Below, one piece after another: positions 10,518 through 20,766 of a stretch of 64,000 nucleotides of DNA; within the stretch, counting starts at the first letter, position 1, and every line of letters begins with the position of its first letter. Source of the stretch: Molossus alvarezi (taxonomy: Eukaryota; Chordata; Mammalia; Chiroptera; Molossidae); NCBI GenBank assembly GCA_037176705.1, contig CM073890.1, forward strand, positions 99,624,591 through 99,688,590, given 5' to 3'. The translations under genes were made by a program, and so were the position numbers. Below the pieces are notes generated by a model. The model did not search any database and had not been told where the DNA came from. It saw only the letters and a program-made list of their open reading frames with translations.

Positions 10518-11240
10518 GGAAGCACTGGTTCAGGCAGAAGCCCAAACAATGTTTGGATTAGGAGACAAAAACAAGGGGTACTAGGAGAAAGGGAAGGGGA
10601 GCGATTACATCAGTAGAAGGAAGGCATTTCCACTGGTGCAGATAAGCTAACATAGGGATGCTAATTCTAAACAATATTTTAATTTTTAGTCTGGTAGTCA
10701 TCAGTCCTTTAATCATGATATCTGCTTTCTTGTTATCCTTGCAAACAGTTTTTTGGGACATAGTCCAAAGGTTTGAGATGCAGAATGTGTAAGGTAGTCC
10801 CTCGGGGTTGGCAGCTGTGACCCCATTTTAAAGCGGCTCGGGTTATCATTCTATTTACACATATATTAGTGGGCCCGAAATCTGAAGTAAGTTTTCATAT
10901 AATCAAAACACACACATGCATTCACACACAAAAACACGTGCACTGATTTTGAATGTCCGGTGTAGTCTATTCAGAATTCACCAACTCTTAGGAAAGGGCC
11001 TAATAAAGTCCAAATTTCTTCTCAGGAGCAGTATCTCCAAAAGGTTGTCAAACAGCTGTTGATTAAAGTGTATTCCATACCCACTGGGCAGCGTATCAGT
11101 GGGATAGCTTTGAGTCACAAATATGTTTGCAATACTTTTCTCTGATGGTCAAATTTTTTCCTTTGTGGACAAAACCAAACAAAAACCATTTAAAAAAAAC
11201 CTATCCAAAGTGAGAGTACTTGAAATACTGGAATGCTTTC
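10514..11240. other. Unmarked DNA
   Basis: No gene or repeat family recognised. A short CA-rich patch lies near 10905-10935. Confidence 0.5.
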
Positions 11241-11631
11241 TGTTGTGGGCTGAATTGTGTTCTAAAATTCACCGGTTGCAGTCCTAACTCCTTTCCTTTA
11301 GAATGTGACTGTGGGGTTTTTAACGGTGTGATTGAATTGAAATGATGTCTTTAGAATGGTGCCTAACTCAATGACTGATGCCCTGATAGGAGTTAAGATG
11401 AACATACAAGAGAAAACAGACATGTGCACACACAGACACACCCTTGTGAGGACACAGGCAGAAGACAGCCGGCTCTCTACAAACCGAGGGGAGAGGCCTC
11501 AGAAAGAACCAAACCTTTGGAAACCTTAATCTGTGATTTCTAGGCCCCAGACCTATGAGAAGATAAATTGCTGTTGTTTAGACCACCCCGTTTGTGGTAT
11601 TTGGTTAAGGCAGCTTTCACTACCTACTACA
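11241..11631 (+). mobile_element. Old MaLR-type (MLT1-like) LTR
   Basis: It starts TGTTGTGGGCTGAATTGTG and ends CCTACTACA, the TG...CA form of an LTR about 390 bp long. Internal strings such as GGCTGAATTGTGTTCTAAAATTC, 'cctcagaaagaaccaa', 'gataaattgctgttgtttagaccacc' and 'tttgtggtatttggtta' are those of an abundant old mammalian LTR family. Flanking CTTTC and GCTTC are a near-match for a 5-bp duplication. The exact subfamily is not certain. Confidence 0.65.
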
Positions 11632-11833
11632 GCTTCAATTAGTTTCATTCCCCCCAGCATGATCTTACACTGAACTTCTCCAATTTATTGGTGAACTGTG
11701 CTAACGGCGCAGTGGCTGCCCGAGCCCGGCTGGCAGACCTGTGCTGGTTTCTGCCCTGCAACTTCTACATCCTGGGAAACCTCTCAGTCCCGTTCAGCTG
11801 TGGGGGTGTACGAATCTGGAAAATTCTTCTTCT

Positions 11834-12070
11834 TTTTTTTTCCATCCTTACTTGAGAACATTTTTGCATTTGTCTTCAGATAGAGCGGGAGGTAGAGAGA
11901 GAGAGAGACATCGATGTGAGAGAGACACATTGACTGATTGCCACTCACATGACCCCAACCTGGGCCAGGGACAAACTGCAACGAAGGTATGTGCCCTTAG
12001 CAGGAACCGAACCAGGGACTCTCTGGTCCACGGGCTGACGCTCTAATCACAGCCAAACTGGCCAGCGCAC
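11834..12070 (-). mobile_element. VES SINE, form B (diverged)
   Basis: This tRNA-derived bat SINE has its tRNA-like head at the right end (GGCCAGC...) and its T-rich tail at the left. The flanking copies AATCTGGAAAATTCTTCT (11813-11830) and AATCTGGTAAATTCTTAT (12071-12088) form an imperfect target-site duplication. CTTACTTGAGAACAT replaces the usual CTCACCCGAGGACAT, which points to greater age than the other form B copies. Confidence 0.9.
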
Positions 12071-12869
12071 AATCTGGTAAATTCTTATACTGACTCTTTT
12101 GAGTGGTGCTCTAGGTTGATAATGCCAGTTTTCCAATACAGTGCCCAGAGATTTCAGTAGGCTCTCTATAATCTAACCAGGCCTGTTTATGTGAGAGCAT
12201 GTGAAATGATGTCATATAAACTCCACATGTACAAGAGTTTGAAGACATATGTGGTACACTGTTAACTTAAACTAGGGTTCAATTCTACCCGAAGCTGCAA
12301 GTTGTGTAGAAGAAAAGACGAAATGCCTGGGCGGCCCGAGCGCTAGGCATGGAGTTGTTTTCCTGGTGGAACGACGCGGGCTTACCCGTGTGTGCATCTC
12401 GGCTCCCTGGTGACCAGCCTTAGCTGTGTGTCAGAAACAAATGGCTGGCTTGAACCTAGGAGGGCAGTGGGTATCTACTGAGTCTAGGAAATGTATGTGA
12501 CTCAAAGGGGATTTAAATTCATGACTCTGTATCATTAACGCTGAAGTCAAAGCAAGTAAACAAGATAAAGGACATTAACTCTTACCTAATTTTCATGCAC
12601 CCTTGTTATAATATTACTAGGGGTCAGTGGAGGTTACCTGTCCAGTCATTATTCTTAAAATGACTGGCACGTATCAGGAAGATAACGCAATGAAAGAACA
12701 AAAGGAGACATAACTCGTTCTGATTCACATCATGAGTCATCAATAGTTCCATGAATCGAACTCAATCAAGTCTGAATATTCCGACCTTGGAATCCAACTT
12801 CAAACCAGAGAGCTGCAATGGGGGATGGGAGGAAGCTGGGGGTGGCGGCTGACAGCGCATGCGGGTGTC
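12071..12869. other. Unmarked DNA with a small GC-rich patch
   Basis: CpG-containing sequence at about 12325-12420 (GGCGGCCCGAGCG, GGAACGACGCGGGC) stands out from AT-rich surroundings. It is too short for a CpG island and has no open frame. Confidence 0.45.
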
Positions 12870-13130
12870 AGGGTACCACCGTCTGAATCCTGGCTCTGCC
12901 AGGTGAAATGGAGGCTTCTGGAAAGTTACCTGATTTTTTTTTTAAGAAGACTGTTTCCTTGATTATAAAATAGCATTGCTAATAGTGCCTCCCTCATTTG
13001 ATCACTAGTCAGCTGACTTTAATTTGTTTTTGACTGTCTAGAATTTTCTCTTGCTCATTACAAAATCCTGACTTTGATAGAATCAATTAATTGTTGTGAG
13101 GATAAAATAAAATAATGTATATAAAATCTC
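12870..13130 (+). mobile_element. MIR SINE, interrupted
   Basis: The left part (GAATCCTGGCTCTGCC at about 12885, then AAGTTACCTGA..., then TAATAGTGCCTCCCTCA at about 12980) and the right part (TTGTTGTGAGGATAAAATAAA at about 13092) follow the MIR consensus in order. About 90 bases of unrelated sequence separate them (about 13000-13090). Confidence 0.65.
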
Positions 13131-13207
13131 CACCTAATTATATTGTTATAATTCACTAGGTGACATAGATGGTATGTATAATCTGTTTTCCCCAATACGT
13201 CAAATAA

Positions 13208-13458
13208 GCAAAATAAACTGATGAACAAAATAGATCCGAAGACATGAGAGTAGGGAACAGACTGACAGACTCAGAGGGAAGGGGGCGGGGATTGGAAAGA
13301 GACCAAAGAACTTTCATGCACATGTGCACAACCCGTGGACTCAGGCAACAGTGCTGTGAAGGCAGGGCAGGGTGGAAATAGGGAGGAGGGGTCAAAAGGG
13401 AACATAGGAAGGACATTTGTAATATTTTCAACAATAAAGATAAGCTTATAATTAAAAA
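13208..13458 (+). mobile_element. L1/HAL1-type 3' end, 5'-truncated
   Basis: It matches the 3' UTR of the 2.0-4.6 kb element. Shared features are an AGAGGGAAGGGG tract, GGACTCAGGCAACAGTG (the parallel of GGACACAGACAACAGTG), GTAATATTTTCAACAATAA and an A-rich end. Confidence 0.75.
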
Positions 13459-14119
13459 AAGAAAAAATACATGATTTATTATGCTCGACATAATTATCAT
13501 TTGTGTAATTATCTGTTTTGTTCCCTAATGTTTCCTTTTGCTGATACATGCTGATGTCAGGGGCAGGGTTGGGGAAGAATTGCCTGATAAACTTTGAATG
13601 CTAATTATCAATCTGTCAAAAACAAACTCTAAAGAAGATAGATTATAAAGTAACTATTTCTTATCCAGATAAAACAAAAAGGCCAGCCTTAATCATGCCC
13701 ATTTTCTTCCAGATCCATATTCAGCTCTATTTGTAAAGTTCTGCCTTTGTTATCTCAATTATTTTTTACTTGTTTCTCCTATCTTAAAACAACTTTTTCT
13801 AAATTTTATATGGCAGTAACAGGCAGGCAAAACAATACAAACCTCATTTAATCAAAGGTCGATTTCAAGGCTTTATAACCACAGGGCGAATTTGGTTTCT
13901 GTAAGAATTAATCTTAATTTATCTAATCAAATGCAGTGGGGGAAAAAATGAAAACATGAAAGCAACCTCTGAGAAAAATGTTTTGTTTTGTAAATTAAAG
14001 TGAACACAGTTTTCTTTAGATTTAATTGATAGTAATAATTTTTGTCTTAGTCAATGAATTTTTTTAGTTTACGTAGCTTTGGAAATTCTATTAGTGTAGA
14101 TATAATTTTACCTGTAGTT
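13459..14119. other. Unmarked AT-rich DNA
   Basis: No gene or recognised repeat. Confidence 0.5.
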
Positions 14120-14130
14120 ATGATTTTAAT

Positions 14131-14383
14131 TTTTTTTTTTTTTATCCTCACCCGAGGACATTTTTCCATTTTTTGTTCAGGTAGAGTGGGAGGGAGAGAG
14201 AGGAACAGAGAGAGAGAGAGAAACATCGACGTGAAAGGGACACATCGAGTGGCTGCCACCCGCACAACCGACCAGGGCCGGGGACAAACTGCAACCGAGG
14301 TACATGCCCTTAGCGGGAACCGAACCCGGGTCTCTCAGGACCGCAGGCCGACGCTCTAACCGCTGAGCCAAACCGGCCAGGGC
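14131..14383 (-). mobile_element. VES SINE, form B
   Basis: The copy is full length, from the T13 tail and ATCCTCACCCGAGGACATT to the head CCAAACCGGCCAGGGC. Its duplication is TGATTTTAATT (14121-14131) and TGACTTTAATT (14384-14394). Open frames of 60-100 codons on both strands inside this and the other form B copies come from the SINE itself and are not genes. Confidence 0.95.
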
Positions 14384-14394
14384 TGACTTTAATT

Positions 14395-15778
14395 ATTTTA
14401 TATATATTTATACTTCTAATTGCTTTAAGTGTATTTAAACTAAAATGACACAATTTTATTCCCTTTTTCTTATTTATATCAATGAATTTGAATCATAATA
14501 TAAATAACTGATAAATTATGCTTAATGAACAGCTATCCAGTTTGAACATTGATTTGGAAGACATCCTATAAATTAGATTGCAGAAAGTATATATTTAAAT
14601 CAATATTTTTATACTTCTAAGTACAGTGTATCTTTTTTGGAGTGTATATAGGAGAAATGATATAATTTCCAACTCCGAGGAAAATATTTTGAGTGGAGAT
14701 TTTTTAAAAAAGTTTAGAATGAAGATTGTTTAAATATTCTGTTCCTCAATGTATTTCTCATTTCTCCACCATCTCCATGAAGTCCAAACACTATATAAAC
14801 AAACAAACAAACAATAAGCATTTTCAAACCTATTTTAACATCAAAATCTGGCTCTGACTTTTATAAATTAGATTATTTTTTTCTTTCAAGGATGAACACT
14901 ACCACTTTGGCCATTTCAAGATGCAATATTTTTCTAGGAAGTCATTCTGTCCTACATGCAACTTAAATATCTCTTGTCTCATTTCTAATTAATTTTATCC
15001 TAGTGCTCTAGGATCTACCAATATAGACCTATTCCTTAGTGAAAGTCAGAAATAATAGAATTTTTCCTACTTCCCCCCCATACTTTTAGTTTATTTCTAA
15101 AATACTGGGTCTCAAATAACAAAGTCCATTTTTGCAAACAGCTGTGATTAATACTATTAGCACCTATATTGCCTAGATGTAGTTCAATCATAGAAATCCC
15201 CAATTTTACATAACTAGAAATATAATATAAAATGTCCATGTCCTTACCAACTTTTGAATATTTTACTTATAACATTTAATTTTCTTTGCCATTCGTACGA
15301 AGAAGGTTTTCTGTACATATTTTTTATTCCCTCTCATTTTAATCAAATCACACTCGAGTTTGGACAAAACGTGGCTTTTCAGCAGAGAAGAGGCACAAGC
15401 AGTCTTTGCTTGTCAATGTTACTTATTACTTTTCCAGTTAGCAGTTAGGTTCTCTGTACCTTGGGCTATTTCTCAATGAAAATAGATTGTACTCTGATGT
15501 TTAGCAACTGTTTGTGATTCAGCCTTGTTTCTAACATTAGAGTTTTGGCTTTAACATTTGCTATATGATGATGTTTTGGAGACCCAGGGCAAATCTTTAA
15601 AGGTGTTCTGTGTAATTTTTCCCTTGTAGTTGGATTACATCACGCAACCTGTTCTGTTGGCAGGAAAATTATGAAGAAGTTGCAAGTAAAAACCTCCTTT
15701 AAAGATCTGTGTGTTGGTTTGTGTCATGTGTGTTGGTTTGTGTAATGTGTGTATGTCTATTCACATGTATGCATAATA
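14395..15778. other. Unmarked AT-rich DNA with small tandem repeats
   Basis: A (CAAA)n tract lies at 14798-14814. A 20-bp unit TGTGTGTTGGTTTGTGTMAT is repeated twice at 15709-15748. No gene is visible. Confidence 0.55.
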
Positions 15779-15790
15779 AATAGAACAAGA

Positions 15791-15997
15791 GCCCGGCTGG
15801 TGTGGCTTAGCGGTTGAGCTTTGACCCATGCATCAAGAGTTCACCAGTTTGATTCCCAGTCAGGAAACATACCCAGGTTGTGGGCCAAATCCCCAGTGGG
15901 GACATGCAGGAAGCAACCAATCCATGTTCTCTCTCATCAATGTTCCTATCTCTCTCTCCCTCATCCTTCCTCTCTCTAAAATCAATAAAGAAAAAAA
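15791..15997 (+). mobile_element. VES SINE, form A
   Basis: The head reads GCCCGGCTGGTGTGGC, the middle TGTGGGCCAAATCCCCAGT, and the tail TAAAATCAATAAAGAAAAAAA. The flanking copies ATAGAACAAGA (15780-15790) and AGTAGAACAAGA (15999-16010) form the duplication. Confidence 0.95.
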
Positions 15998-16099
15998 TAG
16001 TAGAACAAGACTTGAGTATTATTTTAACCTTCTTTATTAAAGTAATTGTGTCATCACTGACAACCCACCTCATTTTTCTAGCTCTTTATTTTTTTAATC

Positions 16100-16337
16100 G
16101 TTTTTTTTATCCTCACCCGAGGACATTTTTTCATTTTTTGTTCAGATAGAGTGGGGAGGGAGGGAGAGAGAGAGAAACATCAACGTGAAAGGGACACATT
16201 GAGTGACTGCCACCCGCACGACCCAACCAGGGCCGGGGACAAACTGCAACCGAGGTATGTGCCCTTAGCGGGAACCGAATCCAGGTCTCTCTGGACTGCA
16301 GGCTGATGCTCTAGCGCTGAACCAAACTGGCCAGGGC
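16100..16337 (-). mobile_element. VES SINE, form B
   Basis: Full length. It is flanked by a perfect 13-bp duplication TATTTTTTTAATC (16087-16099 and 16338-16350). It lies about 100 bases from the + strand form A copy at 15791-15997. Confidence 0.95.
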
Positions 16338-16350
16338 TATTTTTTTAATC

Positions 16351-16800
16351 TCATTTAAGTTGAAGCATAGCATTCATACAAAAAAAATGAACAAATCATC
16401 ACATATATCTTCAAGAATTTTCAAGAGATGACCACACCCCTATAACCAAAATCCAAGAGAGAGATGTTACCAGCATCCCAGAAGCCCCCTCAAGGATAAA
16501 CAATATTCTGACATCTAACGCCAAAGATCAATTAAACTGGTTAACTAAATAATTTTGAACTTTGTGATTGGGCTCATAGTGTATATGATTTTGTGTCTTC
16601 TCACTTTTTTCCCCCCTCAAAACGTTCTTTTTGTAATATTATTGCAGAAAGTTACAAATTGTCCATTCTCCAATGTAGCATTCCATTGTGTGACAATACA
16701 CGACACATTCACCTATTCTTAGAAGAGATTTACTACCTGGTGAACTAAGAAATCTTTGCCCACAAGAAAGGTCAAATTGTCAAATCAAATGCAGTGTAAT
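16351..16800. other. Unmarked DNA
   Basis: No gene or repeat family recognised. Confidence 0.5.
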
Positions 16801-16938
16801 TTTTTTAACTTTATTTTTATTGTTGACACTATTACAGGTGTTCCCATTTTCTCCACCATTGCCCATCTCCACCCAGCTCCAACTCTCCTTCCCTCTGGCC
16901 ATCACCACACTCCTGTCTGTGTCTATGGGTTATAAGAT
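16801..16938 (-). mobile_element. L1/HAL1-type 3' end fragment
   Basis: On the minus strand it matches the 3' UTR of the 2.0-4.6 kb element. TTATTTTTATTGTTGACACT, ATTACAGGTGTTCCCATTTTC and CTGTCTGTGTCTATGGGTTAT are the reverse complements of its terminal motifs. Confidence 0.75.
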
Positions 16939-19250
16939 TTTTATTTTTTAAAAGCCTTAACCATTTCAAAATAACTAATTCGGAGGATACAGACAGTAGA
17001 GAAAACATGCCTAATCTTTCAGACGGTCCCCAATGGTCATGCCGCTCCCTCAGCTCCCAGTGCCCTTTCTCTCTTTCATTAGGACATGTTCTGGTTTAGT
17101 TTTAACATGAAAGGTATAGACAATGCCTTCAGCAGTGTGTCTGTTTAGTGGTAGAATTTCTAGGTGATTTGATCAGACCACTTCTTTGTCAAGTGTTCCC
17201 AGTAAAGGGAGAAAACAGATTATACACCCACAAGTATATACTATATAAAACCCATGAAAAAAAATACACACACACACACACACGTATATATATACACTAA
17301 ATATATATATGTTTTTTTTTTTTTTTCATTCTTGATGTCAGTACGAAAAGGTTTCAATGTTTAACATCAAGTACAATGTTAAAAGCTATAGGTCTTTTGA
17401 AGGTACTATTCTTAATTTGCTAAGTAATTTTGTTTGTTATGTAGAAATTATGATGGGTAGGAGTGGCCCAATCTTGGGCCTAGAAATTTATTTCAATAGC
17501 ACTGAATAACATAGCTTCAAAATACATGAAGCGAGAATTGAGAAATGAAAAATACATAGTAAAAAACCCAGTGTCATGTTTGGAGATATTTACTCATCTC
17601 TTGGTAACAGAGCAAGGTGACAGAAAATAAAGACATAAAATAATTAAATATTAATTAAACTGACCTAACTGATACATATAAAGCACTCTGCTTAACATTT
17701 GAACAGTACCCATTATTTTCAAATGCATGTGACATATTTACCAAAATCGATGGTATTTATAGTCATAAAGCAAACCTAGACAAATTTAAAGAATAAAAAT
17801 TGTAGAATAGAGGCTCTTCCCAGTTTCTGCTCTGGCATGTGAAGACCTTGAAAATCATTACTCAAAAAAAAAAAAAATTTGAGCTTTTGTATATTTCCTG
17901 TAGTCACTCTTGTTCCATGATTCATGGATAAATACACACGCCTCCGTGTTCTTGACCTCTAGAAACAAACAAAATGCAAGTCACCAATCTCAGCTACTGA
18001 ATTCGATTTTATACTCACTTCTTCCCCTCCCACAACTCATCCACCATTGTTACATCCTTCCCAAGCATTCCTAGTATGCCCACTAGAAACACATTTCCTC
18101 ACAAAGAGAAAAGCAAAACAAAGTCAACATAACAACATACTCCTCTTCCTTCAACATTTTCACAGAGCACTTTCTGAATCCTTTTGTTTTAACTGAAACC
18201 CAAATGTCTCCTGCAAATACCATCTGCCCTGAATCTTTCTGTTGTGGCTACCCCTTTTCCTATCCTATCTTCAAAGAAATCACAGTCCAGGTCTTCCTTC
18301 CAGTCTCCCATTTGCATTTTCAAACAGTTCCTTTACCCCTTGCACATAAGTTTTCTCTTTGAGGTTCAAGCTCTCTAGTTAAACCACCCTCTGCTCTTAT
18401 TTCTCCTCCTCCTCCTTCTTCCTTTTTTCTTTCTTAAGTTCGTGTTGGATTACTTCAACATCCAGAAGTATGAGTTAGATGATATTCTTATTCTCATGAC
18501 TCTGAAATGATCAAATTTCCTTTCAGTTCACTACCTTCTAAAAACTGCCAGCGTGGGCCATGTGGCTTTAACTCGGGCTCTTAGACTTCCGATGTCACAT
18601 TTCAACATGCTGCACTCTGAAGACCACCTCCTGGCTTTGCAGTTATCATTTCCCTCCTTAACCCGGGGCAGACTTCCTTTGACAATAGCATGACCCTCTG
18701 TGTGAAGACCACTTCAATCCTTTGCATTAGAGCATCCGATTCCTTTGATCTCCACAACATGAGAAAAGCAGAATCCTGAGTTTTTGTTACTCCAGAATGT
18801 CTACCTTTGGCACAACCACACCTGAATGGTTGGTTCCATGCAGGAAGTTGTTGATGAGGCCTTGGACGTGGTGTCACTGTACACTCATCCTCTTCCGTCT
18901 TCTCCCGGCTCCTTCAGGGGATGTGCTACCTGGTAAACTTTCTTTCCCATTTCCCCTCCGTCTGTTTTAATTCTTCCCAGTTTCTTCAAGGGTTGTATTC
19001 CATGATGTTTCAATAATCTCTTTTCGCTGATATCCTTGCCCAACTATTTCACTTAGGATAATAGGTTACAAGAATCTATCAATTTTTTATATTGAAATAT
19101 GAAAGACACCTGCTCCCTATAGCCACAATTACCCTTACATTCATTCTTCCATTTTTATTCCTAAAAATGTCTTTCCACTTATGTGCCTGAGAGTATTCTC
19201 TCCCCTACTTTTTTAGGACACTGTTCTCATCAGTTATTCATTCCATTCTT
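16939..19250. other. Unclassified DNA with simple repeats and a pyrimidine-rich tract
   Basis: It contains (CA)n at 17266-17283, (TA)n at 17285-17294 and 17302-17310, and a T15 run near 17312. From about 17950 to 19160 the + strand is markedly C/T-rich (TCTCCTCCTCCTCCTTCTTCC near 18401). That looks like a decayed repeat, but I cannot name it. No coding signal was found. Confidence 0.4.
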
Positions 19251-19254
19251 TTAT

Positions 19255-19500
19255 TATTCTGCGTAGATGTGTTCAGTCAGTCCTTACTGAATATTAACAG
19301 CACACCATGTGCTTTGGATACATTTATGAGCAAAATAAACAAAGGAATCTGCTCTCTTGGTGGACACATTATAATGGGAGGGAGAAAAAACAGTAAGCAA
19401 TAAATAAGTAGAGTCCAATAAAATATCAGAAACCAGTAAGTTAGAAGAAGAAAGAGTAATGGATGTAAGGAGACCAGGAGTGTTCAGGGATGAGCAGGTC
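19255..19500 (-). mobile_element. LINE-2-like fragment
   Basis: The order 'actgaatattaacagcacaccatgtgctttggatac', 'gagcaaaataaacaaagg', 'acattataatgggaggga', 'aagcaataaataagta' parallels the reverse complement of the L2 3' end. Confidence 0.5.
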
Positions 19501-20508
19501 ACAGTATTAATGAGAATATTATGGTTGGCTTCATTTTACCCTTAGTCCCCACGTAACACATTTCAGTTTGCTCATTAATGAAATGATGTAGTTGTATGAC
19601 ATCCAGGGTTTCTTCTGCCTCTAAAATTCTGTGAGTCTATATAAGTCATAAATAATTATAATGAAAATGTAGAAAGGTATTTTATTTCTAGGACTGTTAT
19701 TCAAACCTTAGGAACACTATAATATTTATCAAGGCATGGGGCTTCTTATTTTACAGCTAATTTCTGGTGGCCAGAATAAACATTTAACAAGAGATTTCTA
19801 AGAGAAAAACCAACCTTCTAAAGCTAAAACTCAGGGGACTCCCAGTTAAGGACTTGAATTCATTAGTCCAGTTCCCCAGTGTTGTATACCTTATCGTTCA
19901 GCCTCACTCTGAATGTTTAACTAACCCTAAATGCATTTATCATTCCAGAAATCATTATTATACGGTGTGTCTAGCAACATCTTAGGTATCAAATCATTTA
20001 TCTTGTCAAGTCGAAGCGCCTTTTATTTTTCTCCTCTTCCCAGATCTCAGCATCTTAATTGCAGTGACTCATGAGCTGAGTCTGTTTTTATCTTATTTAT
20101 TTCATGTATTTTTTTGTCTGCTTGCAGTTGGGCTGATGTGTCACAGAACTGTGACTACAACGTCTATGATATTGATGGGAACAAATTCCTCCGGGATATA
20201 TTAATACAACTGCAGGCAGTGAAGCACGCAGAGAATGAAAGGACATGGGTTCAGGAGCCCTGGAGACGTAGATGTTGCTGGAGGCAGGGAGGGAGGCGGC
20301 CACCAATAACTACAGCTAAGCAGTGGGAAGAAAGTAGGCGCTAGGCTTGTTTTACTAATCATTATATATCACAGGCACTTAGTGATTATGATCAAATGTT
20401 GCTTTCCCAAACCAATGAGCCTTCAGTGTGCTGCTAACTAGCATACACATGTAGTTGCCATGATCAACAGGCCTTTGATCTTAAGCACCCATGTTAAAGG
20501 TACATATT
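19501..20508. other. Mostly unmarked DNA; contains the exon-like stretch at 20134
   Basis: No repeat family is recognised. The possible exon is listed separately. Confidence 0.45.
20134..20344 (+). other. Possible exon, unverified
   Basis: A pyrimidine tract followed by CTGCTTGCAG at 20117-20133 makes a good-looking 3' splice acceptor. The frame after it (from T|TGG at 20134) stays open to 20342 and reads WADVSQNCDYNVYDIDGNKF near its start. The D-x-DGN motif recalls class III aminotransferases and calcium loops, but no family could be matched. No convincing donor GT follows the protein-like part, and the frame ends in low-quality Arg/Trp-rich sequence. Chance is the leading alternative. Confidence 0.12.
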
Positions 20509-20515
20509 TTCTCTG

Positions 20516-20759
20516 TTTTTTTTTTTATCCTCACCCGAGGACATTTTTCCATTTTTTGTTCAGATAGAGCAGGAGAGAGAGGAAGCGAGAGAGAGAGAAA
20601 CATCGATGTGAAGGGACACATCGAGTGGCTGCCACCCGCACGACCAACCAGGGCCGGGGACAAACTGCAACCGAGATACATGCCCTTAGCGGGAACCGAA
20701 CCCGGGTCTCTCTGGACCGCAGGTCGATGCTCCAACCGCTGAGCCAAACTGGCCAGGGC
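20516..20759 (-). mobile_element. VES SINE, form B
   Basis: Full length, with TTCTCTG duplicated at 20509-20515 and 20760-20766. Confidence 0.93.
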
Positions 20760-20766
20760 TTCTCTG

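Noticed and set aside
14054..14371. Open frames of 64-111 codons on both strands here and at 20481-20819, 25073-25383, 54636-54976 and 63262-63555
   Set aside because: They lie within form B VES SINEs and repeat the same translated strings from copy to copy. They are repeat artefacts.
20134..20230. Assignment of the exon-like stretch to a class III aminotransferase such as GABA transaminase
   Set aside because: Only the short D-x-DGN pattern agrees; neighbouring residues do not.
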